This document shows positions 20,883-31,715 of a stretch of 64,000 nucleotides of DNA, piece by piece (position 1 is the stretch's first letter; each line of letters opens with the position of its first letter). Under the pieces are notes generated by a model. That model worked only from the letters and a program-made list of their open reading frames with translations, searched no databases and was not told where the DNA came from. Made by a program: the position numbers and the translations under genes. Origin of the DNA: Pleodorina starrii (lineage: Eukaryota > Chlorophyta > Chlorophyceae > Chlamydomonadales > Volvocaceae); the NCBI GenBank assembly GCA_030267565.1, contig BRXU01000002.1, forward strand, positions 2,417,501 to 2,481,500, read 5' to 3'.

Positions 20883-21935
20883 TTACTTACATAAAAGTGC
20901 AATATTCTGTAAGATGGTTTTGGAACCGAGTTCTTCGTCTGGCTGGCGTGCCGAAGTTCGTCTTTGGTCGCCAGCGGGTGGAACGAAGGCAAAACGGCTT
21001 CGTATGCCCCCCTTCGTCACGACTTACGAAGGGGTAGGCCCTTAACGAAGGGTTTCCTTTCCCAGAGTGCACTCTATAGCCATCTAGCCGGTGTGAAAGT
21101 TGGCCCCTCTAAATACAATTGCACCCCTAAATACGCAGCATTAGCCTGCCGTACGCGACATCTATCTATTATGGCTGCCTTACTGAAATAAAATGTCCTG
21201 TAACAGGCTTGTTGGATATAGCACCTTAATTCACGGGCCGACTCTCTTGCCGCCGTACGTATGTCACGGGCATCACGGCATTCCAGCGTCTTCCAGTTTT
21301 TACGAAGTCGCACACGCCCTAGCAAAGTAATATTTTGAATGTGCATTTTCGCCTGATTTTGAAAGTAAAGCACGGACTTATGGCGCGACAAATCATGAGG
21401 GTACGGTAGGCACGGGCTCTAGCGACGCACCGTACGTTTGGACCTGGTAATCACCCCGGCTGGCTGCCACCATGAACCTCTCTGAGCATTTTTAGTAATG
21501 CTACCGTTATGGTGGTACTGCAGCGTTGCGCGCGCTGCTGTTAGGAGACCCCGTCGGTCGGTCATCGCTATGCATCAGAAACAACTACACTACGTGTTGG
21601 AGAAGGAGCGCGATTGTCCTGCGAAGGGCGGGCCTCGGGGCCAGCACTGAAACAGTCTACCTCAGGCTGCAGCGGCGGCTGTTGCTGCGCCGCCCCACAC
21701 GCAAGCACTCACCAGGCGAAGTCACCCATCCGTTGTAAGCGCTCGCGATCTGATACCAGCGAGCTTACTTTGTCATGTCGTCACCAACGTACGTGGATTG
21801 CAGGCCCTAACGCTCCGACGGCATCACCGCCGTAAGGCATCTATTCCGCGAAGGCTGTTGACAGGATCTGGGCCCGTCATCAGCAGCGACCCTACTAGTT
21901 CATTAAGCTGACCACTGTGTAACTGAAGTTGGTGA
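20883..21935. other. Stretch without recognisable gene
   Basis: Begins with a second ACGAA-rich block (20,925-21,060), which could be the end of the LINE or flanking host sequence with the same signature. The rest has only short ORFs without motifs. Confidence 0.45.
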
Positions 21936-22698
21936 AACCACGGTCTATTTAGCTCAATTAGCTCCGAAGACGCGATTTTCTCCGCGACGCCTGCGCTGGT
22001 TGCGCTGGAAGCCGGTGCTTTCAATAGGCTGAAATCGGAGACACGTCGTCATGCTCTTCGCGCACGGAAGAGTGGCGTCTAAGACGAGCGGACACTTGAC
22101 CTTTTCTGCCAGGGGCCGCACGGCCCTAACCGCGACTATAACTTGTACGCTGCATCCGCGCGTAAGAACCTCCACAATCTTTGGAAAGAAAATCGTGCAG
22201 AAGGCGAAGGGTGCGGGCCAGTACGGCGGCTATTCAGCAGCCGGCCCGGCTATAAGCGTGGTCCTATGCCTGCGCAAACGTCTTTAATGAGTATGTGGTC
22301 GTGATGAAATATAGCGAGGCGTTATACCAATCATGCCCCCAAAACGAACAGCGAATCCCGTGCTGCACACAGCTCCTGTGAGCCTGCAGTGAGCTGCGTT
22401 ACCCGGAACAGTATACGCGCAGCATCTCGCTCAGCATGCATCCCAACTAGCCGCTACAACGGCGCGGCAGGGACTCAAGCGAGACCCCACAGATGCGCAA
22501 GTCCGCATGTTGAACGGTCTGGGAGCGGTCCCCGGACCCATGCTGTTCATGAAGCGGACACCGGCCCAGATCAACGCACTTAAGGTGCACGGTGAAACCT
22601 ACCAGAGCAACTTGCGGACCATGACTGGCGACGACGCTGCGAGACCCGTCCCCGGTAAACCCATAACATACGAAACGAAACAGGTTGAACGCCCCTGA
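21936..22698 (+). pseudogene. Decayed coding remnant of unknown family
   Basis: Coding-like sequence runs in the plus frame from 21936 to 22303, interrupted by TAA at 22080-22082; segments such as NRDYNLYAASARKNLHNLW and CGPVRRLFSSRPGYKRG look like real protein. Near 22,280 it shifts frame into FNEYVVVMKYSEALYQSC, broken by TGA at 22379-22381 and continuing as SELRYPEQYTRSISLSMHP. Near 22,440 it shifts again into a frame ending at TGA 22696-22698 (KRTPAQINALKVHGETYQS). At least two stops and two frameshifts mark it as dead, unless some breaks are unrecognised introns. No family was recognised; given the surroundings a transposon or viral-type origin is possible, but that is inference only. 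Confidence 0.5.
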
Positions 22699-25397
22699 TC
22701 AACGCCTTGTACTAGAACGCCTTCATTGTTGTGGCCTGTACTGTCGCTTTTGCGGCCTTTTCAGCATGGGATGTTACGAATGCCGGCAGCCTGTTGGTCT
22801 TCCAAGGCGTTCATCCACAGTGCCTTGCCGTGCCCTTGACTATCATTATTTACACGTAAATAACAGAGCTCTTTTTAGCAGACGTTATGCACTTTCAGTC
22901 TGGCCGATACATATTTTGCTTGCGTCGGGCCACGGCTTTGCTTCCCGCGTGCCCCGCGCTATGAATGATAATCTGCGCCTAACAGTAAAGCAAGTACTGT
23001 TAACAGGTTTTTAAATGCATAATGTGTGTTTATGTTACATCCGACGCCACTTGCCGTGCCCAACAGGGACCATGCGCAGCATGCTAGTAATGCTGGGTGA
23101 CACGGCGCTACCTCAGATTGCTGTCCATCCTTGTCGTACTGTTCCTGTGTGTGTTTTGTGTTGCAAATGTACCCGACCACATTCATGTGCACAGTGCAGT
23201 AGACATCGGACATTGGGCATTGACGAATACGACAGGCAGGGCGTTCACATACTTCACGTGAGCCGTTTGGTTGGTGTACCCATTGAGCATCACCGGGGTA
23301 ATCGAGATTCAATGCGATAGTTGAGGTCGTTGGCGTACCGTCCGGCGTTCTTGTCCGTTCCTTCTGCCTTTCGCAACCACGCACCAGTACTTGCTTTCAG
23401 GGTTGTTCTCTGCATCTCCTTTCACAGCTCCTCTTGATTCGACTCCATGCGTTGCGAGCACTGCTGCCTGTACTGCGGCCGCTGTCCGCACTTATTGCAG
23501 TGTGCGCGTGTGTCAGCGCACCCGGTTCTTTATCTCGAAAGTGCGCGTGGAGATAAGTATACATGCATGGCATGTGTATGGTACGCGTGGCAGGGCTTAT
23601 TCGTTAATGTTACACCGAATGGATCCTAACAAACTTTGACCGGAACGGCGTCTTGGTCTATCTAGCTACATCGATAGCTGCGGGCAGTTATGTATATATG
23701 CACCTTGACGAATGATGACAAGTAGTAAATTCGAACCAATCGAGCAACGCGACATCGAACATGGCAACCACAACATGAGAAACGGGCAAACGGCAACTGC
23801 ATACTTGAATGCAATCTGCTCTCTAGCCGAAGCGACGCCGTCCCGTAAGAATCCCATCGGCGTCTCATCATCCAGCGCACGCAAGTCCATCCGCAACGAC
23901 CAGCATGGCATGCACACAGTGAACGAGCGATCGATGGCGCACGCTTATGCGCGTAAGCCAACCTTGCCGCCAACAGATCGTGCCGTCCACTCCGTACGTC
24001 ACTCGCTGGCGCGCGCCGCAGCTTGCGATGGTATCGATTGCACACATACATGCATATTCGAGATTCAATCTATGTCTGCCCGCACCCGCCCATGCACGCA
24101 CTCAATGCGCACGAGTCGATGCATGACGGTCTGTATAGAGCGAGCCGAAAGCCGAGCGTGGGCAGCAGTTAGGTACACATATAGAGGTACGCCGCTGGCA
24201 GCAATCAACGGACACGCAGTGCGGCTTGCTCTGTACGTGCTTAAAAGAACTCCTCGCCACTTGTGAAATTGACGGAATAATTATGAACGTGCTATCCAGG
24301 AAAGGACGGAACTACAGATTGGGCCCGCCACGGGCCCGCCCTAATGAGGCACGTACCAACGGACCTACCAGTGGCAGCATACATGCATCTGACAATCCTT
24401 TTATGTATAGATTAGGGCAGGGCAGAGTAAGACAGATGCTATTGTTACTCTGCCGCCGCCTTGGCACAGATCCGACAAGCGGTCTGGTTAATTAGGCGTG
24501 CAGATTAGCATATAAGCAGATAAGTACTCGGTGGAAGGGTTGAACTGCCGTCAGCAGCAGTAAGCAACACATACATCTGCCGGAGGCCTAAACCAGCCAC
24601 AGTTGAACGGACGCGCTGCCGAGGCGCGAGCCGAGGCCGGGAAACGGAAAATGCTGCGATCAAACGCGCTGCTGGCTGAAAGGTTGAGCAACCAATCAAT
24701 CCGTCCTGAGCTCTGCGCCATCGGGCTGTTTACCATCGGGTTCATTCGGTGTGGTGGCAGCCTTAATGGCCCGCCATAATGATTTCGCAGTAGACCGCCA
24801 GCATTTGTCGCCCCTTGCAAGGCTTGGTTGTTACCTGCGGGCGTCGCAGATAGACACGGTGCAGCAGCGAGGTAAGCGCGCGCGACAAAAAGCAAGTACC
24901 TAGCTAATGAACGCAAGCTGTAGCGAAGCGGAAACAGAGGCAGCAGCGTTGACATGTGTACTGCTGGGCTTTCTGCTTCGCTGCACAATGCGATCCTTGA
25001 AGACTCTGTGCAGTGCCTGCTGTACGGACGACGTACAGGTGAAGATGACACGCACACATGTCCGGCGGCCCCGGGTGGCACACCGCCCCGGCGGGGCCAG
25101 AGCAGCATGGGCATGGAGGGAGATCGCGACGATTCCTGAAGGGCTGCTGTCATGCACGGCCACGGCCCGCGAGCTCCCACAAATTCTTTTTCGGCAGGGC
25201 CGTGTATTATTGCCCCCACGCATCACGGATGTGTGATTAATATCTAATCAAAACACCGCACCAGGTAGGTGCGCAGAGCTGCAAGACTGCCTGCTGCCCA
25301 ACGCCCCCGCCGCCCACTAGCTGCTCACGCACTACTGCTGGCCGCCAATGCAACGAAGCAAGCGTGGCGCACTTCGTTCGGCACACGCACGCCGCAC
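22699..25397. other. Stretch without recognisable gene
   Basis: Short ORFs on both strands without motifs or convincing splice pairs. Any 3' exon of SRCR-like copy 2, expected here on the minus strand, was not found. Confidence 0.45.
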
Positions 25398-26129
25398 CCT
25401 GAGTGGAAGACTCTGGACCGTGCGCGCGCTGGACGATGTGGCCTCATTCCAGCGGGTCACCGTCACCCAGTATTTGACGCTGGAGGGGTCGAATCCCCCT
25501 GCAAAGCAAAGCAAAGCAGGCAGACAGAACAAAACGGCGGAGGTATGGTACGATCGAGGTGCGTGCGCGATGACATGCCCCCGCCGGTAATAAGGGGCCC
25601 CGAACTGGCCTCAAAGCTGTGATCAATTGGCGGAGGCAGCAGGCGTGGACATGATTGACCCACTCAGCCGTCTGGCACGCGCGTGGTTTTACAACGAACA
25701 GGAGGGGAATCGACAGGATGGAAGGTTCGCACCCATGCATGTATGCGAGTCCGCGGCCCAACCCAGCTCGATACCACTTTCGTTGTTCTTGCCTTCAGAA
25801 GAATACCCGCGGGGGTGCCACTCAGTGCATGTCAATGATACCCCAAGGGAATACACGAGCACCCACCCCGCCCATTCTAAATGCAACATTTACGCGTTGT
25901 TTTGCTCTACTAGTAGTAGTGCACGTCGAGACAACGATGCGATCCCTGCTATTCGTTCCACACCAGGGCACCCACAGAACCCCCCCCCCTCACAGAATGG
26001 GGCAGAACTGAACCCGCAATTGCTGTTAATTAAATACGTAAGCTGTGGTTTGACAGCTATAACTGTCAGGTGTCATGTTTGGGTATACTGTAGCAAGACA
26101 ACCTAAGTCACGATCCCAATACATGCCTG

Positions 26130-26216
<87 letters not shown>

Positions 26217-26302
26217 AGATATAGATATATAGATATAGATATATATATAGGGTTTATAGATATATATATATATATATATAGGCAGGCATGTATTGGGATC
26301 GT

Positions 26303-26355
<53 letters not shown>

Positions 26356-27279
26356 CAGGCATGTATTGGGATCGTGACTTAGGTATATATATAATATATA
26401 TATATTATATTATAGGGTTATATTATATTATATTATATTATATTATATTATATTATATTATATTATATTATATATATATTATGTATATATTATATATATT
26501 ATATATATATACCTAGCTAGCTAGCTAGCTATCTAGCTATCTATCTAGCTAGCTAGCTAGCTGAAATAGACAAGATGCCGCCGCACCTGATGCCACTGGC
26601 CTCTTTGGGATGAGGAAGGGGTCCTGAAGTATTCCCCTGACGCCGCTCGTGCCGGTGTACATAATATCCTTCTGGCTCGGCCAGTCATACTCCTGCACGC
26701 ACATTCGCGCGCAGGTGCGTATGCACACATGCGCACGCGTCAATGCAAGCAAAGCAAGGCAAGGCACGCATGCATCGATCCCTACGTGTCGTCGTACGTC
26801 CATCTCCATCCTGCGCGCATCGTACATGCAGCACGTTGCAGCACACACGCATGTGCATGCGCACACACACGCGACATACAGGCGAAGGCATTTATCATGG
26901 TAGCTAGATTAGGACATCGGGCACGATCGCGCTGTCACGCACTTTGTGCACGCAACAGACGGTCTGGGCGGGCGGGCCAGGCTCAGGGCAAGGGCCGGTT
27001 CAGCGCAGGGGCAACGGGCACGCTGCTGCGTGCTCCGAACCTCCGATAGTACCGACAGCACCTGATTGCACGCGATGTTGGCAAGGAAGGCCCTCTGTGT
27101 CGCGTTGAGGTTGTTGGGGTAGCACAGGGGTGCCCAAACGGTGTCGCCGCCCGCCTCCGGAGTCACCAACACCTCCACACGAGCCGCTTTGCCGCATTTG
27201 CCGTCCGCTTGGCACACATTGGCCTCGGCGCTCCTGCCGCCATTCGTGAGGTGTATCAACCCTCGCACGGATGGCGGCG
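25398..27279 (-). CDS. SRCR-like cysteine-containing protein, copy 2 (partial, possibly a pseudogene)
   Basis: Three minus-strand exons parallel copy 1 at 9,940-12,049: 27062-27279 ([23 protein letters not shown]), 26587-26692 ([16 protein letters not shown]) and 25398-25498 ([23 protein letters not shown]). Lengths are 218, 106 and 101 bp against 236, 112 and 128 bp in copy 1; every length difference is a multiple of three and all intron phases agree. The Pro-rich exon and the last exon of copy 1 have no recognised counterpart, and the long intron between 25,498 and 26,587 is filled by the TA-rich hairpin and simple repeats. Donors GTGCTG and GTGCGG are acceptable but weaker than in copy 1. 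Preserved phases argue for a gene that was functional after duplication; current function is doubtful. Confidence 0.5.
26101..26384. repeat. TA-rich hairpin (foldback/MITE-like)
   Basis: Left arm starting ACCTAAGTCACGATCCCA at 26101 is a perfect inverted repeat, over at least 36 bp, of the right arm ending TGGGATCGTGACTTAGGT at 26384. Between the arms are long (TA)n runs with GATATA variants. A second copy of the right-arm sequence lies at 26280-26306, inside the hairpin. No clear target duplication. It sits in the long intron of SRCR-like copy 2. Confidence 0.8.
26385..26562. repeat. TATAT/TATTA and (CTAG)n simple repeats
   Basis: Continues the AT-rich tract as TATTATAT repeats, then a CTAG tetranucleotide array from about 26,512 to 26,562. 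The ORFs read through these tracts are artefacts. Confidence 0.9.
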
Positions 27280-29333
27280 CTGCATGCAGGTGTACGTCCA
27301 TGCGCGTGGACGTCGGTGATATATGTGTGAGGCATGCATTGCCAATGCCCTTTGCTTGTGCAGTTGCGCGGTCGGTTGTTTGCTTGGGCATGTGAATGGC
27401 AAAGGACCAGAGCGCTCACACGCAGCGATTTCGCCCAGCGAGCGAGGCGGGTGAGGCAGGTTCTGGCGAACGTGCGTCAGCGCGCGCTGGCACTGCTGCG
27501 GCGTGCGATCAACAAGATAGAGTTCATGGCTCAGATGGACGACATGCTGGGAGCAGCTAACGATTTGAGCGTGTGGTGCGTGCGTTGCTAGTCATTGCTT
27601 TGTACCCCAAATTTGGAGCACAACCCCACCAATAAACAAAGCGACCCAGAAAGGTCGTGTCGCTGCACAGGGCCCTAGCTACCAACTCACAGCAGCAGAG
27701 CACTGCTGGTCAGACACATAGGCTCAGGCATCGGTAGCTCCTTGATAATCCTGACGCTTCAATGTCGGTGCTACTTACGTGGGGGAGGCGACATGAGTGG
27801 CGGGCCCCCTATGATAGGAGGCGGCGAGAAGAAAAGTGCACCTGCGTCACAGGAGTGGCATCGACACCACGGATGGATCCAGCGGTCACCAGCCAGCAGC
27901 AAGTTGTGGGCGCTGCGAATATGTGTAATCAGTCATGCACTATGTTTGTTGTGGAGGCGCCACGCACATAACTAAAGCCGATTATATATACGGTCGGTTA
28001 TGCGGCTGTACGCTGGGCTGGCGCGCTTGCTCAGGCGCTATTATTACTGCTTCGGCGCGCAGCTCAAGCGCGCACTAAAAACCAGAAAAGAGCAGGTATA
28101 TCATCTTTGGGTTAGTTTGCTTAGAATTGCAAGACTTGCAAAGAGCATGCAAAACGGCGAGGTTGCAAGCCTGGACGGGGGGAATGTGCATGCATGCATG
28201 GACGGCATTTGTAAGAACAAAAATCTTCGCACAACGATGCAAAGAATCCAAAATATTTTCGAGGGCACGTATTATATTAAAGTTGCAGCCCGAGCGAGGC
28301 CATAGTGGTACATCGACGCAGCAAGGTCCGCACGCCTGCAAACGCGCATATTACTCAAATCTGGCGTCCGTATTGGTTGTGATAAGGAAACCAGGGACAG
28401 GGAAACCTCACTGCATGTTACTCTGTTACGTAGGCGGGCGATTACGATGTTTCATACGCCAAACTTGATTTGCTAAGCGTATTTTAGCCTGGCTGCTACC
28501 AATCCAGCAGTGTTCGATACTTCAACAGACAACGATCTCTCGCGAGTATTCGTCGTTCGCCAAGAACCGCCCGCCCGTACGAACCGCCCACGCGCACTCA
28601 CCCATGCTCGGCACCACAAGCAGGCAGGAGATGAGTGCAAAGCATACGCCTGCGGAGCCGCGAGGCCAGTGCAAACGGCTGTGCTTGCTGGTTGCCATGT
28701 CGCGGAACATAGTAGGAAACTATAAATTCCGCGTCGTCAGCTCCAGACCAGTTAGCGGTGTAAGAAATGGATGGTCCTTGCGGAGTATGGATTGCTTATA
28801 CCAGAAGACTCTTACACTATGTTTATATATAGCCTGTGGACGTCGTTGGTTTTTTTGGTTTTTCTTACCGTACACGTGGGACTGACAGGAACTATGCTGG
28901 GAACTATCCGGAAATCCTCGTACTTAGATCCTGGTTTGGCGGGCCATGTAACTGCAGTGGTAGAACCACTGCTATGGACACTGTTTTATGGTAAGTAAAT
29001 ATTATGCCTTCGATACTTGCAATATTGCGTAAATCGGCGGAACCAGGCGGAACTGGCGCGTTGGGGGTCACTTGCACCTGTTGGACGGAATATAAATATA
29101 ATATGTTACCTGTAAATATATATTATTCCCACATTTCTACGTAAACTGCACAATGTGGTGGGCATAAGATCAGCACGCAACTTTCCTTCGCGCGAGTGCT
29201 GCTATTTGCTAGGCGCGAGAGGGGGCGAGCAATGACCGGTGGGAAACGTATGCATACACCTTCATGTTTCTTCCGGGAACAGTTCTGGTCTTATTTTGGC
29301 AATTATAGCATCCGTCATATCAGTATAATACGT
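27280..29333. other. Stretch without firm gene
   Basis: One segment, 27421-27590 on the plus strand, reads as a helical coding-like exon (RVRQVLANVRQRALALLRRA, then MAQMDDMLGAAND), but has no partner exons or family. The remainder has short ORFs only. Confidence 0.4.
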
Positions 29334-29804
29334 AAAGGGGTGAGACCCCTGGACACCCCGCTGTACGGGTCTCGTGAGACTCCGAGTGGACGGCCATCGG
29401 GCTCCCCGGGGGTCTCAGCCCTGATACCGTAGCGCGCCCTACAAAAGTCTTCAATGCGCGAGTCTCAGAGGAATGAACTTAACAGCATTTTTAGTGCTTT
29501 GACTGCCTGATCAAATATGCGTTAGTTTGAGGGCCGTCAGCAGGTCATCAAATCCGCGATGAACGGAAGAACGGTCTCCGCACTTTGGATAATAATAAGT
29601 TGTATACTTGGTTGTATCCTTCGTACTCATTGTAAGGCCGCTTTGAGCCTCCATGGTCATGGGAAAATGGATCCACCGCATCTTCGCACGTGTACGTGTC
29701 TCGCCCGCCACTAATCAGTACAATATTTTGCATAGAACACACAGCAATAGACTGACTAGTGGTGGCTGAGACCGCGAAGGGGTCTCAGGGGGTCTCACCC
29801 CTTT
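29334..29804. mobile_element. Candidate TIR element, 471 bp
   Basis: A perfect 16-bp inverted repeat, AAAGGGGTGAGACCCC at 29334-29349 and its complement at 29789-29804. Further GGGGTCTC/GAGACC motifs lie near both ends (about 29,368, 29,410, 29,765, 29,780), like subterminal transposase-binding repeats. No coding capacity, and no target duplication identified. Confidence 0.55.
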
Positions 29805-31109
29805 CGATAACAGTACCGTATGTAAATGACTCCCAAAGCTGCCGCCCGCCACTACCGTCCGACAGGGTCTGACACGCGGTATTCTCCTTGCCTCATCTCG
29901 TGCCCAAGCAAAGTGCTTGGCGTGCCAAAACAAAGCGTTAGGAACCTTTAGGAACGTCTCCGGTTGCAAACGTTTCTCGCAAATTGCAACCAACGTTTGA
30001 GATCGGAAGCGACAGACATTTACGAGAAGTCCTGAACAGGGCACACGTCTGGCAGAAAACCTCAGAGCCATGTATGGGACCTTTGGCGCCTCTGAACGCC
30101 AAAGTAGGCTCCCATATTTGACCCTCGATGCGTCTGTATTTGTTCCATGCAAGTGCCGAAGGCCGGAAGCGTCAGCGGTGGGGCGATTGATCCGTGGGGG
30201 CGACATCTGAATACCAAGCTCGGGGGATCCTGAAATCCACCTTCTTGATTACTGATCATTGTGTCCGTAATGTGACTAAGTCTTGTGCCGTTTGTTGCCT
30301 TGTTTTTCCAGAAGCGATACAAGCAATGCCCAGATGCGGGCTCCCGCACCTGCTTGCCGCCGGGTTCCACCCGTAATATTGCGCATGTCCTCGCCTGTCT
30401 GTGCGCCCCGCCACCCCCGCCAGCGTTGTCACACGGCGCGGAGCGGATCACAGCCTCGGTCAGATTGTAGGGACTATCTGCCGGCAACACCCCGCGCTCC
30501 GCGCCCCGGGCCTCGCCCAACAATGCCCGCAACATTACCTCACCGGTACATCTCGCAGTACCCGTGCCTCAATCGTCCGCCAACAGAGACCAACAAACAA
30601 GCGGGGCCTGCATCCCGCACTCACCGCCTGCACTTGCCGCACGGCGCTTGGCAGCCCGCGCCGCGTGCCGGGCAGCCCGGCCCCCCTGGAGAGCTCACGC
30701 GGTTGCGAGCTCATGCCGGGCAGTCGAACCTTTTCGATCAGGGAAGGCGAAAGATACGGTCCACCAACTCTACCAATGGGGCGGCGAGCGTTCTCGCACG
30801 CTCCACGTTCGGCCAAAGGAACCCTAGGGCCCAAGCGTTCCAACGGGAGACATGGGCTGACACGCAGCTCCACAGCTCCCACCCCCAAACCCACTCTCCC
30901 CCCTCCACCAGCGGGAGGCAGCCCCGCGCAAGAGAAGCACCAAGGACATGCATGTCGTCTCCACCGACACCTGCGCCACCACCCTAGCCGGAGCCCGGCA
31001 CTCGCTCCACGTTTCCCGCCCCCGCCCTTCCCCAGCCGCTTCCCCGGCCCCAGCCCCAGCCGACTGCCACCACGCCCGTACCGTAAAGCGTAAACTGTGT
31101 AAACCTTGC
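29805..31109. other. Compartment boundary; no firm gene
   Basis: Composition changes to GC-rich near 30.3 kb. Minus-strand ORFs around 30,062-30,535 have partly coding-like stretches but no motif or clear splice pairs, so no gene is called. Part should be the 3' UTR of the helicase that ends at 31,110. Confidence 0.45.
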
Positions 31110-31196
31110 TCACAGCACCTGTCTCTGCGCAACCGCTGTCACCTCCGCCTCCACGTCCACGACCACCGCCGCCGCCGCCGCCGCCGCCGCCTCCGC

Positions 31197-31242
<46 letters not shown>

Positions 31243-31324
31243 TCCGCCGCTGCCGCCGCAGCCGCCTCCGCCGCCGCCGCCGCCTCCGCCGCTGCCGCCG
31301 CCTCCGCCTCCACCTCATCGACCA

Positions 31325-31367
<43 letters not shown>

Positions 31368-31674
31368 GGCCGCCGCCGCCGCCTCCGCCGCCGCCGCCGC
31401 CACCGCCGCCGCCGCCTCCACCTCCTCGACCCCCGCCGCCGCCGCCGCCGCCGCCTCCGCCGCTGCCGCCGCCGCCGCCTCCGCCACCTCCGCCGCCGCC
31501 ACCGCTGCCGCCATCGCCGCCTCCGCCGCCGCCGCCGCTGCCGCCGCCGCCGCCTCCACCTCACCGACCCCCGCCGCCGCCGCCGCCGCCGCCGCCTCCG
31601 CCGCAGCCGCCGCCGCCGCCTCCGCCGCTGCCGCCGCCGCCGCCTCCGCCGCCTCCGCCGCCGCCGCCGCTGCA

Positions 31675-31715
<41 letters not shown>

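Noticed and set aside
26108..26362. Tyr/Ile-repeat ORF
   Set aside because: Artefact of reading (TA)n; no start context, and inside a foldback repeat.
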